64,000 bases of DNA, taken from Pomphorhynchus laevis (taxonomy: Eukaryota > Acanthocephala > Palaeacanthocephala > Echinorhynchida > Pomphorhynchidae). The position numbers and the translations under genes are program-made. Below the pieces are notes generated by a model that worked only from the letters and a program-made list of their open reading frames with translations, was not told the origin of the DNA and searched no databases. Below are positions 35,170 through 46,045 of the stretch, in pieces (the stretch's first letter is position 1; each line of letters opens with the position of its first letter). The stretch lies in contig WNNJ02001684.1 of NCBI GenBank assembly GCA_012934845.2, positions 178,332 to 242,331 on the forward strand, read 5' to 3'.

Positions 35170-36290
35170 GGGTTAAAAAAGAAATATCAATGAAAATCTG
35201 ATTGTTCTAAGTTAGTACATTCTTCAGACTTTTCTTGAAGGGCAAAATACTGGAGGCCGAAACCATTTGACTTGGTAGCTTATTCCCGCTTCTCCACGTT
35301 CGGTTGACAATTGTGTTAAATCTTCGTGGACGAACGTGGGTCTTTACGTGAGGTGATGTCCCCTCAATCTGTTTGAATTTCGATGTTCGAACAGTTTAAG
35401 ACAAACATGTTCCCTCTGCCCTTTTTGAAAATTAAACGTTGTCCACACAAACATTAAATCAGAGGACTTTAAAGATTTCTTCACTGTGGTCACATCAAGT
35501 GCGTGGAGTCGAAACATGAATGAGAGCTTGCGTTCGATGGGTACAATATGTGTGGCCTTGCGTAATATGAATTTGTACAGGTTCATCTCTGTCGTAGTTT
35601 GAGGGTGGCAGGCAGGTGAAGCGTATATCATTAAAGATAATACATAAGCATTGTAAATTAACTTAAAACTGGATGCGTCAAACTTGCCAATGGTCCTTCA
35701 AATAACTCCTAAAATTCGACGGCATTTAGCAACTGTGTGACTGGTATGTGATGGTCGATACGCTTCTATTTACGATCACTCCTAGGTCTTGAAATTGGGG
35801 AACTGTTTCAAATTCTCTTCCGTTAATGGTATATGACGAATTGATGTGTGAATGTCCGATGCGCATATGTTTTAACTTATCGGGGTTTAATACCAGTCCC
35901 CTTTGATTACACCAGCCCTTAATATTATCAATGCATCTCTGGAGTATCATTAAATGTCAGTTATCAAGATAAATTTTGGTCGCCAAATTTTAAATCGTCA
36001 GCATATAAACTACATGGACTCGAAATAGCTGTAGTAAGCTCGTTGATGTAAATAATGAAGAGAAAGGACTAAGTACCGATCCCCGAGGAACACCGCATCC
36101 AGGAGTTCTTGTCTTTGACATATGTTTATTGGCCAATATAGTAATCTTCCGATTTCTAAAGAAGGAGTTAATTTAATTTAGAAGGGTTCCACTAATGCCG
36201 TACTGTTCCAGCGTAATCATAGTATATTCGATCATATTATATTCGATCAAATGATTTGCTGTGGTCGAAAAACGTCAACATTTCCGAAAG
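35170..36290 (-). mobile_element. LINE-E: partial RT gene, CR1-like, 5'-truncated and decayed
   Basis: Reading down the minus strand: DHSKSFDRI (palm motif A), GVPRGSVLSPFLF (motif B), SLYADDLKF (catalytic YADD). Then come GLVLNPDKLKHMRIG, FQDLGVIV, and the thumb region LYKFILRKATHIVP up to about 35344. The order matches CR1/Jockey-type ORF2. Several stops and frameshifts split it into pieces. The first domains (endonuclease, fingers) are missing. Confidence 0.8.
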
Positions 36291-36800
36291 GCGGACACAA
36301 CTAGGCAAGAAAAAAATTATAAAGATCGAAATACTTTGTTAGACATTTAGAAAACATCTTTCATTTTTTTTGCAGCATAGTGTAGGTAAAGTTTGAAATT
36401 AAAATAATTTTTTTTTCAAAAAAATTAAAATTTGAATATTTTTTAAGTAAGTGTTCGGATTAGTTAAACATTATCACACAATGATAGCACAGTATGTATC
36501 TACATCGCATATAAGTTTTAGCTCGACACGACGTATATTACGCTTCAGAGAAAATGTTCAATTTTTTGAACTTAAAAATATTTTTTCCTAAAAAAATCAA
36601 TATGATAATCCATACTTTTTTCATCTCACAACATCGACCATCTATCAATTAACATTTACACAAAAACTTATAAATTGATTTATTCAGTGTGTTAAAAAAA
36701 TTTAAATTTAAATTTTTTAAATTAAAAAAAAATATTAAAATTTTACCATTGCTCTTGTTAGTAGTTTGTTTACTGCAATATTATTATAATACGATCACAA
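36291..36800. other. AT-rich sequence between LINE fragments
   Basis: No gene, RNA or recognised repeat was seen. Confidence 0.5.
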
Positions 36801-37775
36801 ATCCGTGATTTGATCTCCGTGATTCCTATCTTGTAATCCGTAATTCCTATCTTGTAATCCGTGATAGGAATCCGTGATTCCCATCTTGCTCTTCGCCGGT
36901 CTCATCTCAACCTACTACGTACCAAATGCAACTCCTTCTGGCAGCATAAAATCCTATCCCACTCTGACCAGTCTAATCTCATCCTTCCGAAACTCTTTCA
37001 TCTTCTCCCTGTTTCACCTACAGAAGTATCATCTGTCCTCATGTCCTTGCCCAATAAAACCTCACCTGTAGATCCCCTGCCTACTCACATATTAAAATCT
37101 ATATGCTCATCGATATCCCCATTTCTCACAACCTTGTTTAACTCGTCCATCCGCAGTCGTATCTTCCCTTCACACTGGAAATCCGCAATCGTTCGTACCC
37201 TCCTTAAGAAACAATCGCTCAACCCCTACCTTCCTTCTAGCTATCGCCCATTTCACTACTCCCTACTCTTTCTAAGCTCTTAGAACGCCTCATCTTAATA
37301 CAAATCAACGCTTATCTCTCCTCATCCAATCTGTACCCTCCTTTCCAATCCGCTTTCCGCTCTAATCACTCCACAGAAATCGCCTGCATGAAAGTTTACA
37401 ACGACTTACTCATTTCTCGAGACAAGGCTCTATATAGTGTTCTCATCTCCCTCGACCTCTCCTCCGCATTCGACATTGTCGACCACTCCGTCTTCATTTC
37501 TCGCCTTCGTTATGATTACGGCTTTTCTTCCTCCTACATAGCATGGTTCGCCTCATATCTATCCGACCGTTCCTTTCGCGTCTGTTCTAATTCATCATCC
37601 TCCCCTCCCATCCCTATTTTTTGCGGGGTCCCACAAGGTTCAGTCCTAGGTCCCCTGCTTTTCTCTCTTCTGCTTGGCGATCTATCTCCGTTTATCAAAC
37701 CTTACTCCTTTAAGGTCATGCAATACGCCGATGACATTCTAATCTATGCTCATGCACCCGCACATCGCATATACG
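36800..37775 (+). mobile_element. LINE-B internal RT fragment, truncated at both ends
   Basis: Plus-strand frames give SHLNLLRTKCNSFWQHKI, then LPVSPTEVSSVLMSLPNKTS, SIRSRIFPSHWKSAIVRTLL, DLSSAFDIVDHS (motif A), FCGVPQGSVLGPLLF (motif B) and MQYADDILIYAHAPAHRI (motif C). Similarity to the nested LINE-B copy at 49988-52696 is high. There is an internal deletion after the FWQHKI block and a frameshift near 37255. The 5' junction is a threefold reiteration of a unit near TCCGTGATTCCTATCTTG (36800-36890). The 3' end stops abruptly with no tail. Confidence 0.9.
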
Positions 37776-39435
37776 ATAGTAGGCCCATGTAACTGTAATT
37801 TGCTGATATTATTGATTGTAATCAGATTGTAAATATTCTTAATGTTAGAATCTAAACATAGCCAACAAATTTGTTTAATCATGAAACAATATGTAGTTAT
37901 ATTTGGTGCGAAAAAAACATTTTTACCTCTAATTAAATTACAAATAAATGAAATTCATATGACTTGCATCTCTTTACTTTTCTATATTGCGTATTCACCA
38001 TATTCATGTTGCATACTTATGCAACTAGTTGAAACCCATGGCGGAGCCGTTTTATACAACTCTAAACTACATTAATACCAAATTGTTGAGACAGTATGGG
38101 CTGATGAGCCAACGTCAATGCGAAGGTTGAGCTTGTTTCTGTTTCAACATATCGAAATTATTGGAGTTTTATTTGCAAGAGCACAACGAAGATCATCTTT
38201 TGCATTAAGTTGATTATTGTAATTAGGTTTGATCACAAACGGCTGGAAAATCCTGTTTCGCAAAGATATGTTGTCGGAAATAAAAGATTAATGCATAAGG
38301 GGATATGACTACAAACACTTGATCCAGAATTATGTAATTGATATTGAAGAGAAATCGTGTTCCGATACATCACTATTAATGAGTTCAACAAACTCTTCTT
38401 GTGATGTATCAACTTTAACTATAAATAAACTTCTGGCTAGTATAAATGGGGATGTCCGGTAGATTTGGAAAGTACGAGAAATTTCGACCGCAAGCACATA
38501 AATTATCATTGCCAGGTTCATTGTCATTTTTCTCATACAAAGAAGATAAGGTTTGGTAACGTGCAAATTATATTTTCGTTTAATTTTGCTTGCCAAGCTG
38601 AAATTCCATATGGAATGATACACATATTTCACTTGGTCCTTTCGTTGATAAATTTAGCTCATTCATTACGGAAAAGGAGAAGAGATATTATTACTACAAA
38701 ACAAGCCAAAAATTTGAAAGTCATCAGGAGAAACTGTCATGTTATCAGGTTTCGACCCTTATTCCTTGACACAACATAGCAGCAGTGTCATATACATATT
38801 GGTCGCGCTGGTGTGTATTTGGTCAACAACGATGTATTGACATGTATTTGCACGATACGTAACAATACAACAATGTATTGAAGAATATATTCTATAACTA
38901 CAAAACAAACCAAATAAAAATAAATACAAGATAAAAAAAGCAGTAAAAGTCTGGCACAATCAATAACCGAAATCGAACTCAGTCTCTATTAAAACGGAAT
39001 GGGGGATCAACACCCTATAGCATACACCAATACTATGGAAAAGATGACAACCATATATGTTATCTTCTGTAATTCACCTTCATCCTATAAAGTGCTTCAA
39101 ACTGTAGTTTTCTTTTCATATTATAAACTGTTAAATTTCATCAATAAAATCAAAAAAAATTAGAACCTTTCCTTGCGACAACCATCTCACATCAGTATGA
39201 AATGGAAGACATTATTTGGCAATCCAACTCATTACACAGTTTTGAAAACAATCGACTTTTTAAAGAACTTTATTTTTCAAAAGCGACAAAAATAACAACG
39301 TTTTTCATTAATTCTCGTAATTATGTTTTTTCTCGTTCGGCAGTATTTTCGTTGCTAATAATTGTCGATGAATCATACAATGAGTTCCGATAATTTGTGG
39401 TAACTAATTATGTGTCAAACGTTAAAATTTAAATA
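37776..39435. other. Intergenic sequence with one repeat Q copy
   Basis: No credible gene. A solo copy of repeat Q lies at 38724-38800 (plus strand orientation), without the adjoining repeat P. Short frames at 38330-38632 and 38465-38779 overlap on opposite strands and have no recognisable content. Confidence 0.5.
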
Positions 39436-39477
39436 ACATGATGACCTCTATTCCTTATTCGGAAATATCCTATATTT

Positions 39478-39723
39478 ATTAGTTAATTTATAACTAATAA
39501 ATTAACGTGGAGGCCCCACGCAGGGCCTCCACCATTCAGCCCCGCGTGGCCGAATGGTGGAGGCGTGTGCATCGCAAACTCTATGTACGGGGTTCAAACC
39601 TCGAGCATGCACTCTCTATTGACTTCTCTGTAAGCACACGTCAAAGCCACAAGATCGCGTTGTCGAAAGACGTAGGGGCACCCGATGATGAAGCGGGACC
39701 ACTCTTCATTAGTTAATTTATAA
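39478..39723 (+). mobile_element. tRNA-derived SINE with perfect 16-bp target-site duplication
   Basis: ATTAGTTAATTTATAA occurs at 39478-39493 and 39708-39723 and brackets a 214-bp GC-rich insert. The insert has a pol III A box TGGCCGAATGG (39547-39557) and B box GGTTCAAACC (39591-39600) at tRNA spacing. The D arm GCC...GGC and T arm CGGGG/CCTCG can pair. No clean anticodon arm is seen, so it is not a working tRNA gene. The head (39508-39546) is an inverted copy of the tRNA 5' part, forming nested hairpins (GTGGAGGCCC and CCTCCACCATTC arms). A 69-codon frame across it is accidental. It sits inside the left arm of the hAT-type element, so it is younger. Confidence 0.85.
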
Positions 39724-40549
39724 AAATTAATTTTTATTTTAAATTTCAATTCAAAATTTTAACTTTATAAATAAAATTTTTATAAAATCTAATATAATAA
39801 TTATTTATTATTATACTTTTTTTATATAAAAAAATATTTATTCATATAATACTTATATATTATTTATTATTTAATTATTATTTATCATTATTTTCAATAT
39901 AGTGTAAAATACGTAGACTCAGTTAGCTGATCTGATTTAAAAAAATGAACAAACTTTTATAAATATATCACATGCTGTGATAGTTTTTTTAAAAAAAGTT
40001 AATAATATATAAAATCGTCTTTAAAATTGCCATCATATATACCTTGCATAAACTAGTAATTGTGTGTAGATTATCAAGCTGGATGCTAAATATCGGAAGT
40101 GGATCAGATTATATTTCCTGGACTACCAAAACGATTTATGTCAGCAGACATGTCAGCTATTCTACTTTAAATAATGTCAATAGATAATGAAATTGCACTT
40201 AATTTAGTAGCAAATACAGCTCCAATCATAACTCGAACAATGTATTTAGTCGTTGACAACAGTAACTTCTCAGCAATGTTGTGAGGTTTCTATGCTCTGG
40301 CAATCTTAAGCCTCTAAATATAAAGCTTCGACGATTGCTGTCGTTTGTTTATGGTACTTTACACGATAGTCAAGTATGGCTTTCTTGGCTCTATCAGATT
40401 TACATCTGAAATACTGTGGATCCTTATCGGCAAAGTTCGGATGTTTGCAATCAAAATGACGTTTTAGTTTGTTCGGTTATATAGATTCAGTTGAAAAAAC
40501 TTCATTGTTTGTACTATTTTCTTTTTATACAAAATCCTTTCTGTATTAT

Positions 40550-40818
40550 ATTCCTTTTGGAATATATACTTTTTGGACTATATACTTTTGGACTATATCC
40601 TTTTAAACTAGCCCTTTAAGAATATTCTTTTACACTATATCCACTTTTCAAATATATCTTTTGTACTATATACTTTTGGACTATATCAATTTTGTACTAT
40701 ATACCTTTTGAACTATATCCCTTTTGGACTATATAATTTTTATACTATATCCCTTTTGGACTATATCATATTCTGACTATATTCTTTTGGACTAAATACC
40801 TTTTGGATTATGATGTTA
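40550..40818. repeat. Degenerate minisatellite, unit near 20 bp
   Basis: Loose tandem copies of CTATATCCCTTTTGGA with variable T-run length. It lies inside the hAT-type element, outside the transposase remnant. Confidence 0.85.
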
Positions 40819-40944
40819 ATAACCAAAATTATGTATAATCATTGGTAAGGTCATTCCTAGCAAACAGAATTGTAAAAAATGTTTGTTTAATAGTTTGACG
40901 AAACATACAGTCATCATCAAAAGCGTTGTAAACGTTATATTTTC

Positions 40945-40980
40945 TCAAATCAGATATTCCGTAAAGCATATCTGATTTGA
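40945..40980. repeat. Hairpin, 13-bp arms
   Basis: TCAAATCAGATAT at 40945-40957 and its complement at 40968-40980, with a 10-nt loop, inside the hAT-type element. Confidence 0.9.
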
Positions 40981-41345
40981 AAAACATCTCAAGTATCTAA
41001 TAAAGAAAATAGTGGCAAGGTTCATGATGGCATGGACATGTTTCGTCGAAATATCGAAAGAAAATTGCATTTTCAATTTAATTTATCATAAATGATCTTA
41101 ATAATTAGTACGCAATTAATTAATCAATTCAAATCAGCTAACTGAGTCTACGTATTTAATATAATTATAAAATAAACAAAACATAATAATGCTAAATTAA
41201 AATTTAATAATTAAATAATAAAATAAATAATTGTTTTAAGATTTTTTTAATTTAAATCAAGTTAAAATCAAAAATTTAATTTAAAATAAACGTCATTTTT
41301 ATGAATTGACTAATAGCTAACAAACTACGTATCAGAATAAGAATT

Positions 41346-41490
41346 AGAGGTCATCAGGAGGAACTGCTATGCTATCAGGTTTCGGCCCCTAACTTCTCTA
41401 CCCAACATAGCAGCGGGGCCAAATACATGCTAATGATGTATTTCCTCTGATAAAACTATCTAGTATCTTATACTAATACAAAGTATATTA
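41346..41490 (+). repeat. Interspersed repeat Q copy
   Basis: Aligns over its length with 21598-21740 and partly with 38724-38800. It starts GTCATCAGGAGGAACTG and contains ATCAGGTTTCGG and GCAGCGGGGCCAAATACATG. It directly follows the right arm of the hAT-type element. Confidence 0.75.
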
Positions 41491-41664
41491 TTTTTAATAT
41501 ACTAATTTAATTAATTAAATTATTATACTAATTTAATTAATATAATTTAATTAATTTGTATTTAATTTGTATTTGCGCAAATGTTATTATTTTTCCCCTA
41601 TGGAAGAAATAAATAAACAGTGCTACTTTTTTATAACACGCGCAAATTTTATTATTTTTCCCCT

Positions 41665-42351
41665 ATGGAAGAGGATGAGCCATTAGAAGAGGATGAAATT
41701 GCGCCAAAGCCGCAATTTGCGCAAATTTTATTAATTTTTTTAGCCCCTATGGAAGAAATAAATAAACAGTGCTACTTTTTTACAACACGTGGAAACAAGG
41801 CAACAGTATATAAATCTAATAAATTCTCTTATAAATCGATTAAAAATGGAATTTCTACTTACAGGTGTACTAATAAATCATGTTCTGCTTTAATATACAT
41901 TAACATGAAGAATCTTGTAGTAAATACCAAGGGATGTCATTTTCATGAGCCATTAGAAGAGGATGAAATAAGGAAAATATTTATTTGTTCTGAAATAAAA
42001 GCCGAGTCTTTAAATTCTTTTCTGAATCCTAAAGAAATCGTAAGTTTGGCCGTCTCTAAACAAGATGATGTAAATTTAATGTATATGCCTAAAGTCAAGA
42101 CAATGCTTGACACCGTAACCAGATTAAGAAAAGCTTGCAAGAAAAAGACAATGTCCTTATTTCAAGACATTCCTGATTCATTACATGTAGGACTAGATGG
42201 AGAACTATTTGTTCAGTTTGATTCTGGACAAAGTGATGTTAATAGATTTATCATCTGTTTTAGCTCATCAAATTCATGTTTATTAAAGGGAAGCAAACTA
42301 ACCCATTATTCCCCCTTCCCGTTGATGCCCGATTATCTTACCTCTGTATAG
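41665..42351 (+). pseudogene. FLYWCH zinc-finger plus truncated MULE-type transposase
   Basis: From ATG 41665 (or ATG 41749) to a stop at 42351. A FLYWCH finger is visible: YKSIKNGISTYRCTNKSCSA, then GCHFHEP (C-x5-C...H-x-H). Next come LNPKEIVSLAVS, VDLDGELFVQFDSG-like HVGLDGELFVQFDSG, and SDVNRFIICFSSSNSCLLKG. In MULE transposases this last block leads straight into the catalytic DGTFK motif. Here the reading ends with unrelated residues before it, so the enzyme is cut off. The 5' part (41580-41750) is a patchwork of copies of the gene's own start. The acidic EPLEEDEI segment is also present twice (about 41671 and 41945). Either a decayed DNA transposon or a FLYWCH-only derivative. Confidence 0.6.
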
Positions 42352-43854
42352 TTCCATTTACATTATTAAACTCTATACCTTCTTTAATACCGCACTATTA
42401 TGTATATTTTAATATACGTTATAGTTTGTCGTACTATAATGTATAGTGCGTTGTACTATTATGTTTAGTGCGTTGTACTATAATGTGTACTATACCTTGA
42501 AAAGACGAAATGTAGAATATCAAAATTATCATACTTTATAAACACTATTCTACTTACAAATTATGTTCATTTGATCTTTTTATTTTTTACTGTTTATAAT
42601 TGTAAAAATATAATTTTACAATTAATATGTTTATAATTTTATTTTTACTGTTTCAAATTGCGCCAAAGGCGCAATTTGCGCTTCAGCTTTTATTTACCAG
42701 TAACTTCATAGCATTTAACAATTTTGAAGGTGCATTTCTAAGAATTTCGAAAATGAGGCATTTTTAGCGGTTCTGAATCTTGTAAAATAATTGAAAACCT
42801 TAAAGAAATAGAGCAAAAAATGAAAATGTTTAATGTCGGATTGATGAACCTGAGGAATCACGATAAAATATACTCAGTGTTTTGTGTTTGGTAAAATTTA
42901 GATTTCATTAAATATATAAAAACTTGTCAATATTAGGAATACTCGAAATACCTAATTGATAAGTAAAATGCGTTGAGAATATATGGTATGTATAATGAAT
43001 ATGAGAAATAAATTTTGGTAAGCTTTATATTTCAACATTCAAATATATACAAAGAGTGATTAAATCAAATTAGCGAATCTAAAAATTTTAAATAGCAGTT
43101 AATAAAAATGCTAATTATTAATTATGATCATTTGGTTACAGAAATGCAATTTTTAATAAATGACAAAATGTACATAACTAAAATAACGATATTTATTAAT
43201 TTAGATAGCTCTAATACAAGTATGCATAGGCATTATCATCATGGCTTCTTCCATTATGTCACTCGTTTGGGAGCATCAATTACGAAGAAGTACATCATAC
43301 GGGGTGGCATATACTGCAAATAAACCAGTTAAATTCTATTCATTAAAAGCGAGGAAACCGTACTTGGGAACACCTGTAGCAACTGCGGTAACTTTTAAAT
43401 TTATCGCTTATTTAAAATAAATTCAAACAAAATATAATAATTTAGCTATTAAAATTATGAAAAATAATCAAATAATTATTATTTTACAAGTATAACTATC
43501 TAACTTACTCTATGTTAACATACTCAAGTACGATTAAATGTACTCATGTAACAATGTTACCTGTGAATGGGAACATACTCAGGTATGTTCCCATTATAAC
43601 TAAAATTAATATTTTTCAATTCAGAGTAATATATTATTATAATTTAATATTCAGATATTAATAATAATCTAATATGACCCCTATTAATTTTTTTTTCTTA
43701 ATTTATAGTTTTATTTTAATAATAAAATAAAAATTGTAAATTCAAAGACGATTTTGGATTATATTCCTTTGAAGTTGCCAATATTAATCAAGTTTTATAC
43801 GGCCTAGTTCGTTATTATATCTAATTATTGGGACAGAGTGAACTCTTATCGTAG
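42352..43854. other. AT-rich sequence with small repeats
   Basis: A two- to three-fold tandem of GTGCGTTGTACTATAATGT lies at about 42410-42495. A palindrome of AATTGCGCC with its complement sits near 42656-42680 and echoes one near 41697-41722. A hairpin with 13-bp arms is at 43566-43595. No gene. Confidence 0.6.
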
Positions 43855-44458
43855 ATTGACTCTTAGTTCGTAGATTGATCGATTTCCCTTCTTGTATGAC
43901 TCTCATATCATCTCTGCTTTTTTCCAGACTCGATTATTGTCTTAGTCTATTTTCCAACTCACCTAAATCCCTCTTCTTCCTTTACAACGCATCCTCAACG
44001 CAGCTGTCCGAATTCTCCTCCGTCTTCGTCGCTTTGATCATACATCCTACCATCTTGCTTCTCTCGATTTGCCTACAATTTATTGTCGTGTTCAAATTCG
44101 TCTTCTTATCGTTGCTTTCCGCCTTGTAACTTTTCATACCCCTTTATTTCTCAACCTTCCTTTTCTTAATAATTCTCGTCCTGTTTACTATTCCTTGCGT
44201 TCCTGTAATTCCCTTCTTTTACATGTCCCAAACTACTCTACCTCCTTTGGACTCCGCTCCTTCCTGGTGGCTGCTCCTCTATCGTGGAATCATCTGCCCA
44301 TTCATATATGCCAATCAACTTCCCTGCAGTGCTTCAAACGACGAATCAGATCCCATTTTAACAATTTATCTGCTTGACTTTTTCATTTTTGTTTGTGGAC
44401 TTGTAAGCGTACAGCTTGTACGCATTTGCCACATTAAATAAATTTGTATTATTATTAT
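43855..44458 (+). mobile_element. LINE-C 3' end, 5'-truncated, young
   Basis: About 600 bp, nearly identical to the complementary end of the LINE-C copy at 57696-61859. Frames show LISSLLFSRLDYCLSLFSNS, FGLRSFLVAAPLSWNHLPIH and CFKRRIRSHFNNLSA, then a 3' UTR with hairpin GCGTAC/GTACGC (44407-44423) and a TTATTATTA tail. One frameshift separates the first two frames. The 5' junction repeats TCGTAGATTGA twice. Confidence 0.92.
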
Positions 44459-44821
44459 GTTCACATATTTATAGAATGGAATCAAAGAAACGACAATTTA
44501 TTCGATAAAACGTTCAGTTCAATATTTCAGGAACTACATCAGTAGTTCTCGATTACTATTGAATGCACTTTATGCAATCACTATTGTAGAGAATGTAAAA
44601 CAATAAAATAACATTGTAAATCTTTGAGTGTGACCTATACTCCAAACAATTGTAAAATATAGTTTTTAATTACATTATATTTTAAATATAATGTAAAATA
44701 AAATATATTATTCTAATACTATACAATAATGTATATTATTTTACAATAATGCAATGTCTTGCGTCAATGTAATGCAATCAGCAATCGAGCAATTAGAAAC
44801 ATAATAAGCAATCACACAATT

Positions 44822-46045
44822 TGACCTACTCATTTCTCGTGACAAGGCTCTATATAGTGTTTTAATCTCCTTCGTCCACTCCACAGCCTTCGACATCGTC
44901 GACCACTCCATCTTCCTTTCTCGCCTTCATTATGATTACGGTTTTTCTTCCTATTCCGTAACATGGTTTGCCTCATATCTATCAGACCGTACCTTTCGCG
45001 TCTGTTTTAATTCATCATCGGCCACTCACATCCTTATTTTCTGCTGGGTCCAACAAGGTTCAGTCATATGTGCCGTGCTTTTTTATCTTATTCTTGACGA
45101 TCACTCTCGGTTTATCAAACCTTAATACTTTAGTCATGCAATACACCGATGACATCCTCATCTATGATCACGTACCCGCCCATCGCATACACGATATCAG
45201 GATTTCTGCATCCAATTGTATTTCTTCTATCTACAAACGTCTCTTCCATCTTCATCTAGTTCTAAACCCCGAAAAGTTCAAAATAATGTGGATCATTCCC
45301 CATCAACCCAACATATCTACCCCCCCCCGTATATTTTACCATAAATCATTCCCATAGTCCATAATCTCACTTTATCATGCTCCCATTTCGATGATCACAT
45401 TTCCCTTAAACCCTTCGTCCGTGATAAGGCTCACTCATCTAACTTAATTCTCCGTGACATCTGCCGTATCCGCCTTTTATCGACATCCGTTATTGAATGT
45501 TTCTTCTTTCATCGCTTCTATTCTCTAAAATCGATTTCTGCCTCAGCCTTTGGCCGATTCTCCAAAATCCATCATCCTAACCTTACAACACATCATCAAC
45601 TCCGCCGTTCGATTGATACTACACCTTCGTCGCTGCAACCACACATAATCACATCTTGCCCAACTAGCCTAGCTCCACATCTACATCCGCATCTAACTCC
45701 ACCTTCTTCTCGCCACTTTTTGCCTCATCGCTGTCGGATATCCATCGTTCAATCTTTATTTCTTAGACGACATGTGCCCCACCTCTCTATCGCTACGTTC
45801 CCGTCATTCCCTCTAACTTCAGGCTCCCAATTACTTCAGCAAGTATAGTCTCTGATCCTTCATCGTCGCCTTCCATCGCTAGGGAATCAGTTCCCTCTCG
45901 AAGTTCCCCGCGCTCCCTCATTTATCACATTCAAATACCTCCTCTGTTCCACCTTCTCAACACATGACTTTGATTTTTTCGTGTCATGTAAGCGTGCGCT
46001 GGCACGCATTTGAAACGTAAAAATAAATCCTTCTTTTTTAATCAG
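44822..46045 (+). mobile_element. LINE-B 3' half, 5'-truncated, decayed
   Basis: Starts at the LLISRDKALYSV block of the RT palm and runs through YTDDILIYDHVPAHRI and the thumb to the 3' UTR. The UTR has a perfect hairpin GCGTGC/GCACGC (45991-46006) and an A-rich tail. Many substitutions and frameshifts make it one of the older LINE-B copies. Confidence 0.88.

Larger units (their letters stand above)
39436..41345 (-). mobile_element. hAT-type DNA transposon derivative with long inverted repeats
   Basis: The left arm (39436-39477 plus 39708-39940, interrupted by a SINE) and right arm (41127-41345) are diverged inverted copies. The innermost part, TACGTAGACTCAGTTAGCTG, is exact. Inside, the minus strand shows a BED-like finger remnant (DCKHPNFADKDPQYF, about 40400-40480). 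ARAxKPHNIAEKLLL and SRIADMSADI follow (about 40140-40290). These match the N-terminal half of ZBED5/SCAND3-like hAT transposases. The catalytic centre is missing. A degenerate minisatellite occupies about 40550-40818. It is a non-autonomous, internally deleted element. Confidence 0.6.

Noticed and set aside
39540-39612. Functional tRNA gene
   Set aside because: A and B boxes and the T arm are present, but no convincing anticodon arm or acceptor pairing is seen, and it is enclosed by a target-site duplication.
39507-39716. 69-codon open frame
   Set aside because: It lies entirely within the SINE and its target duplication.
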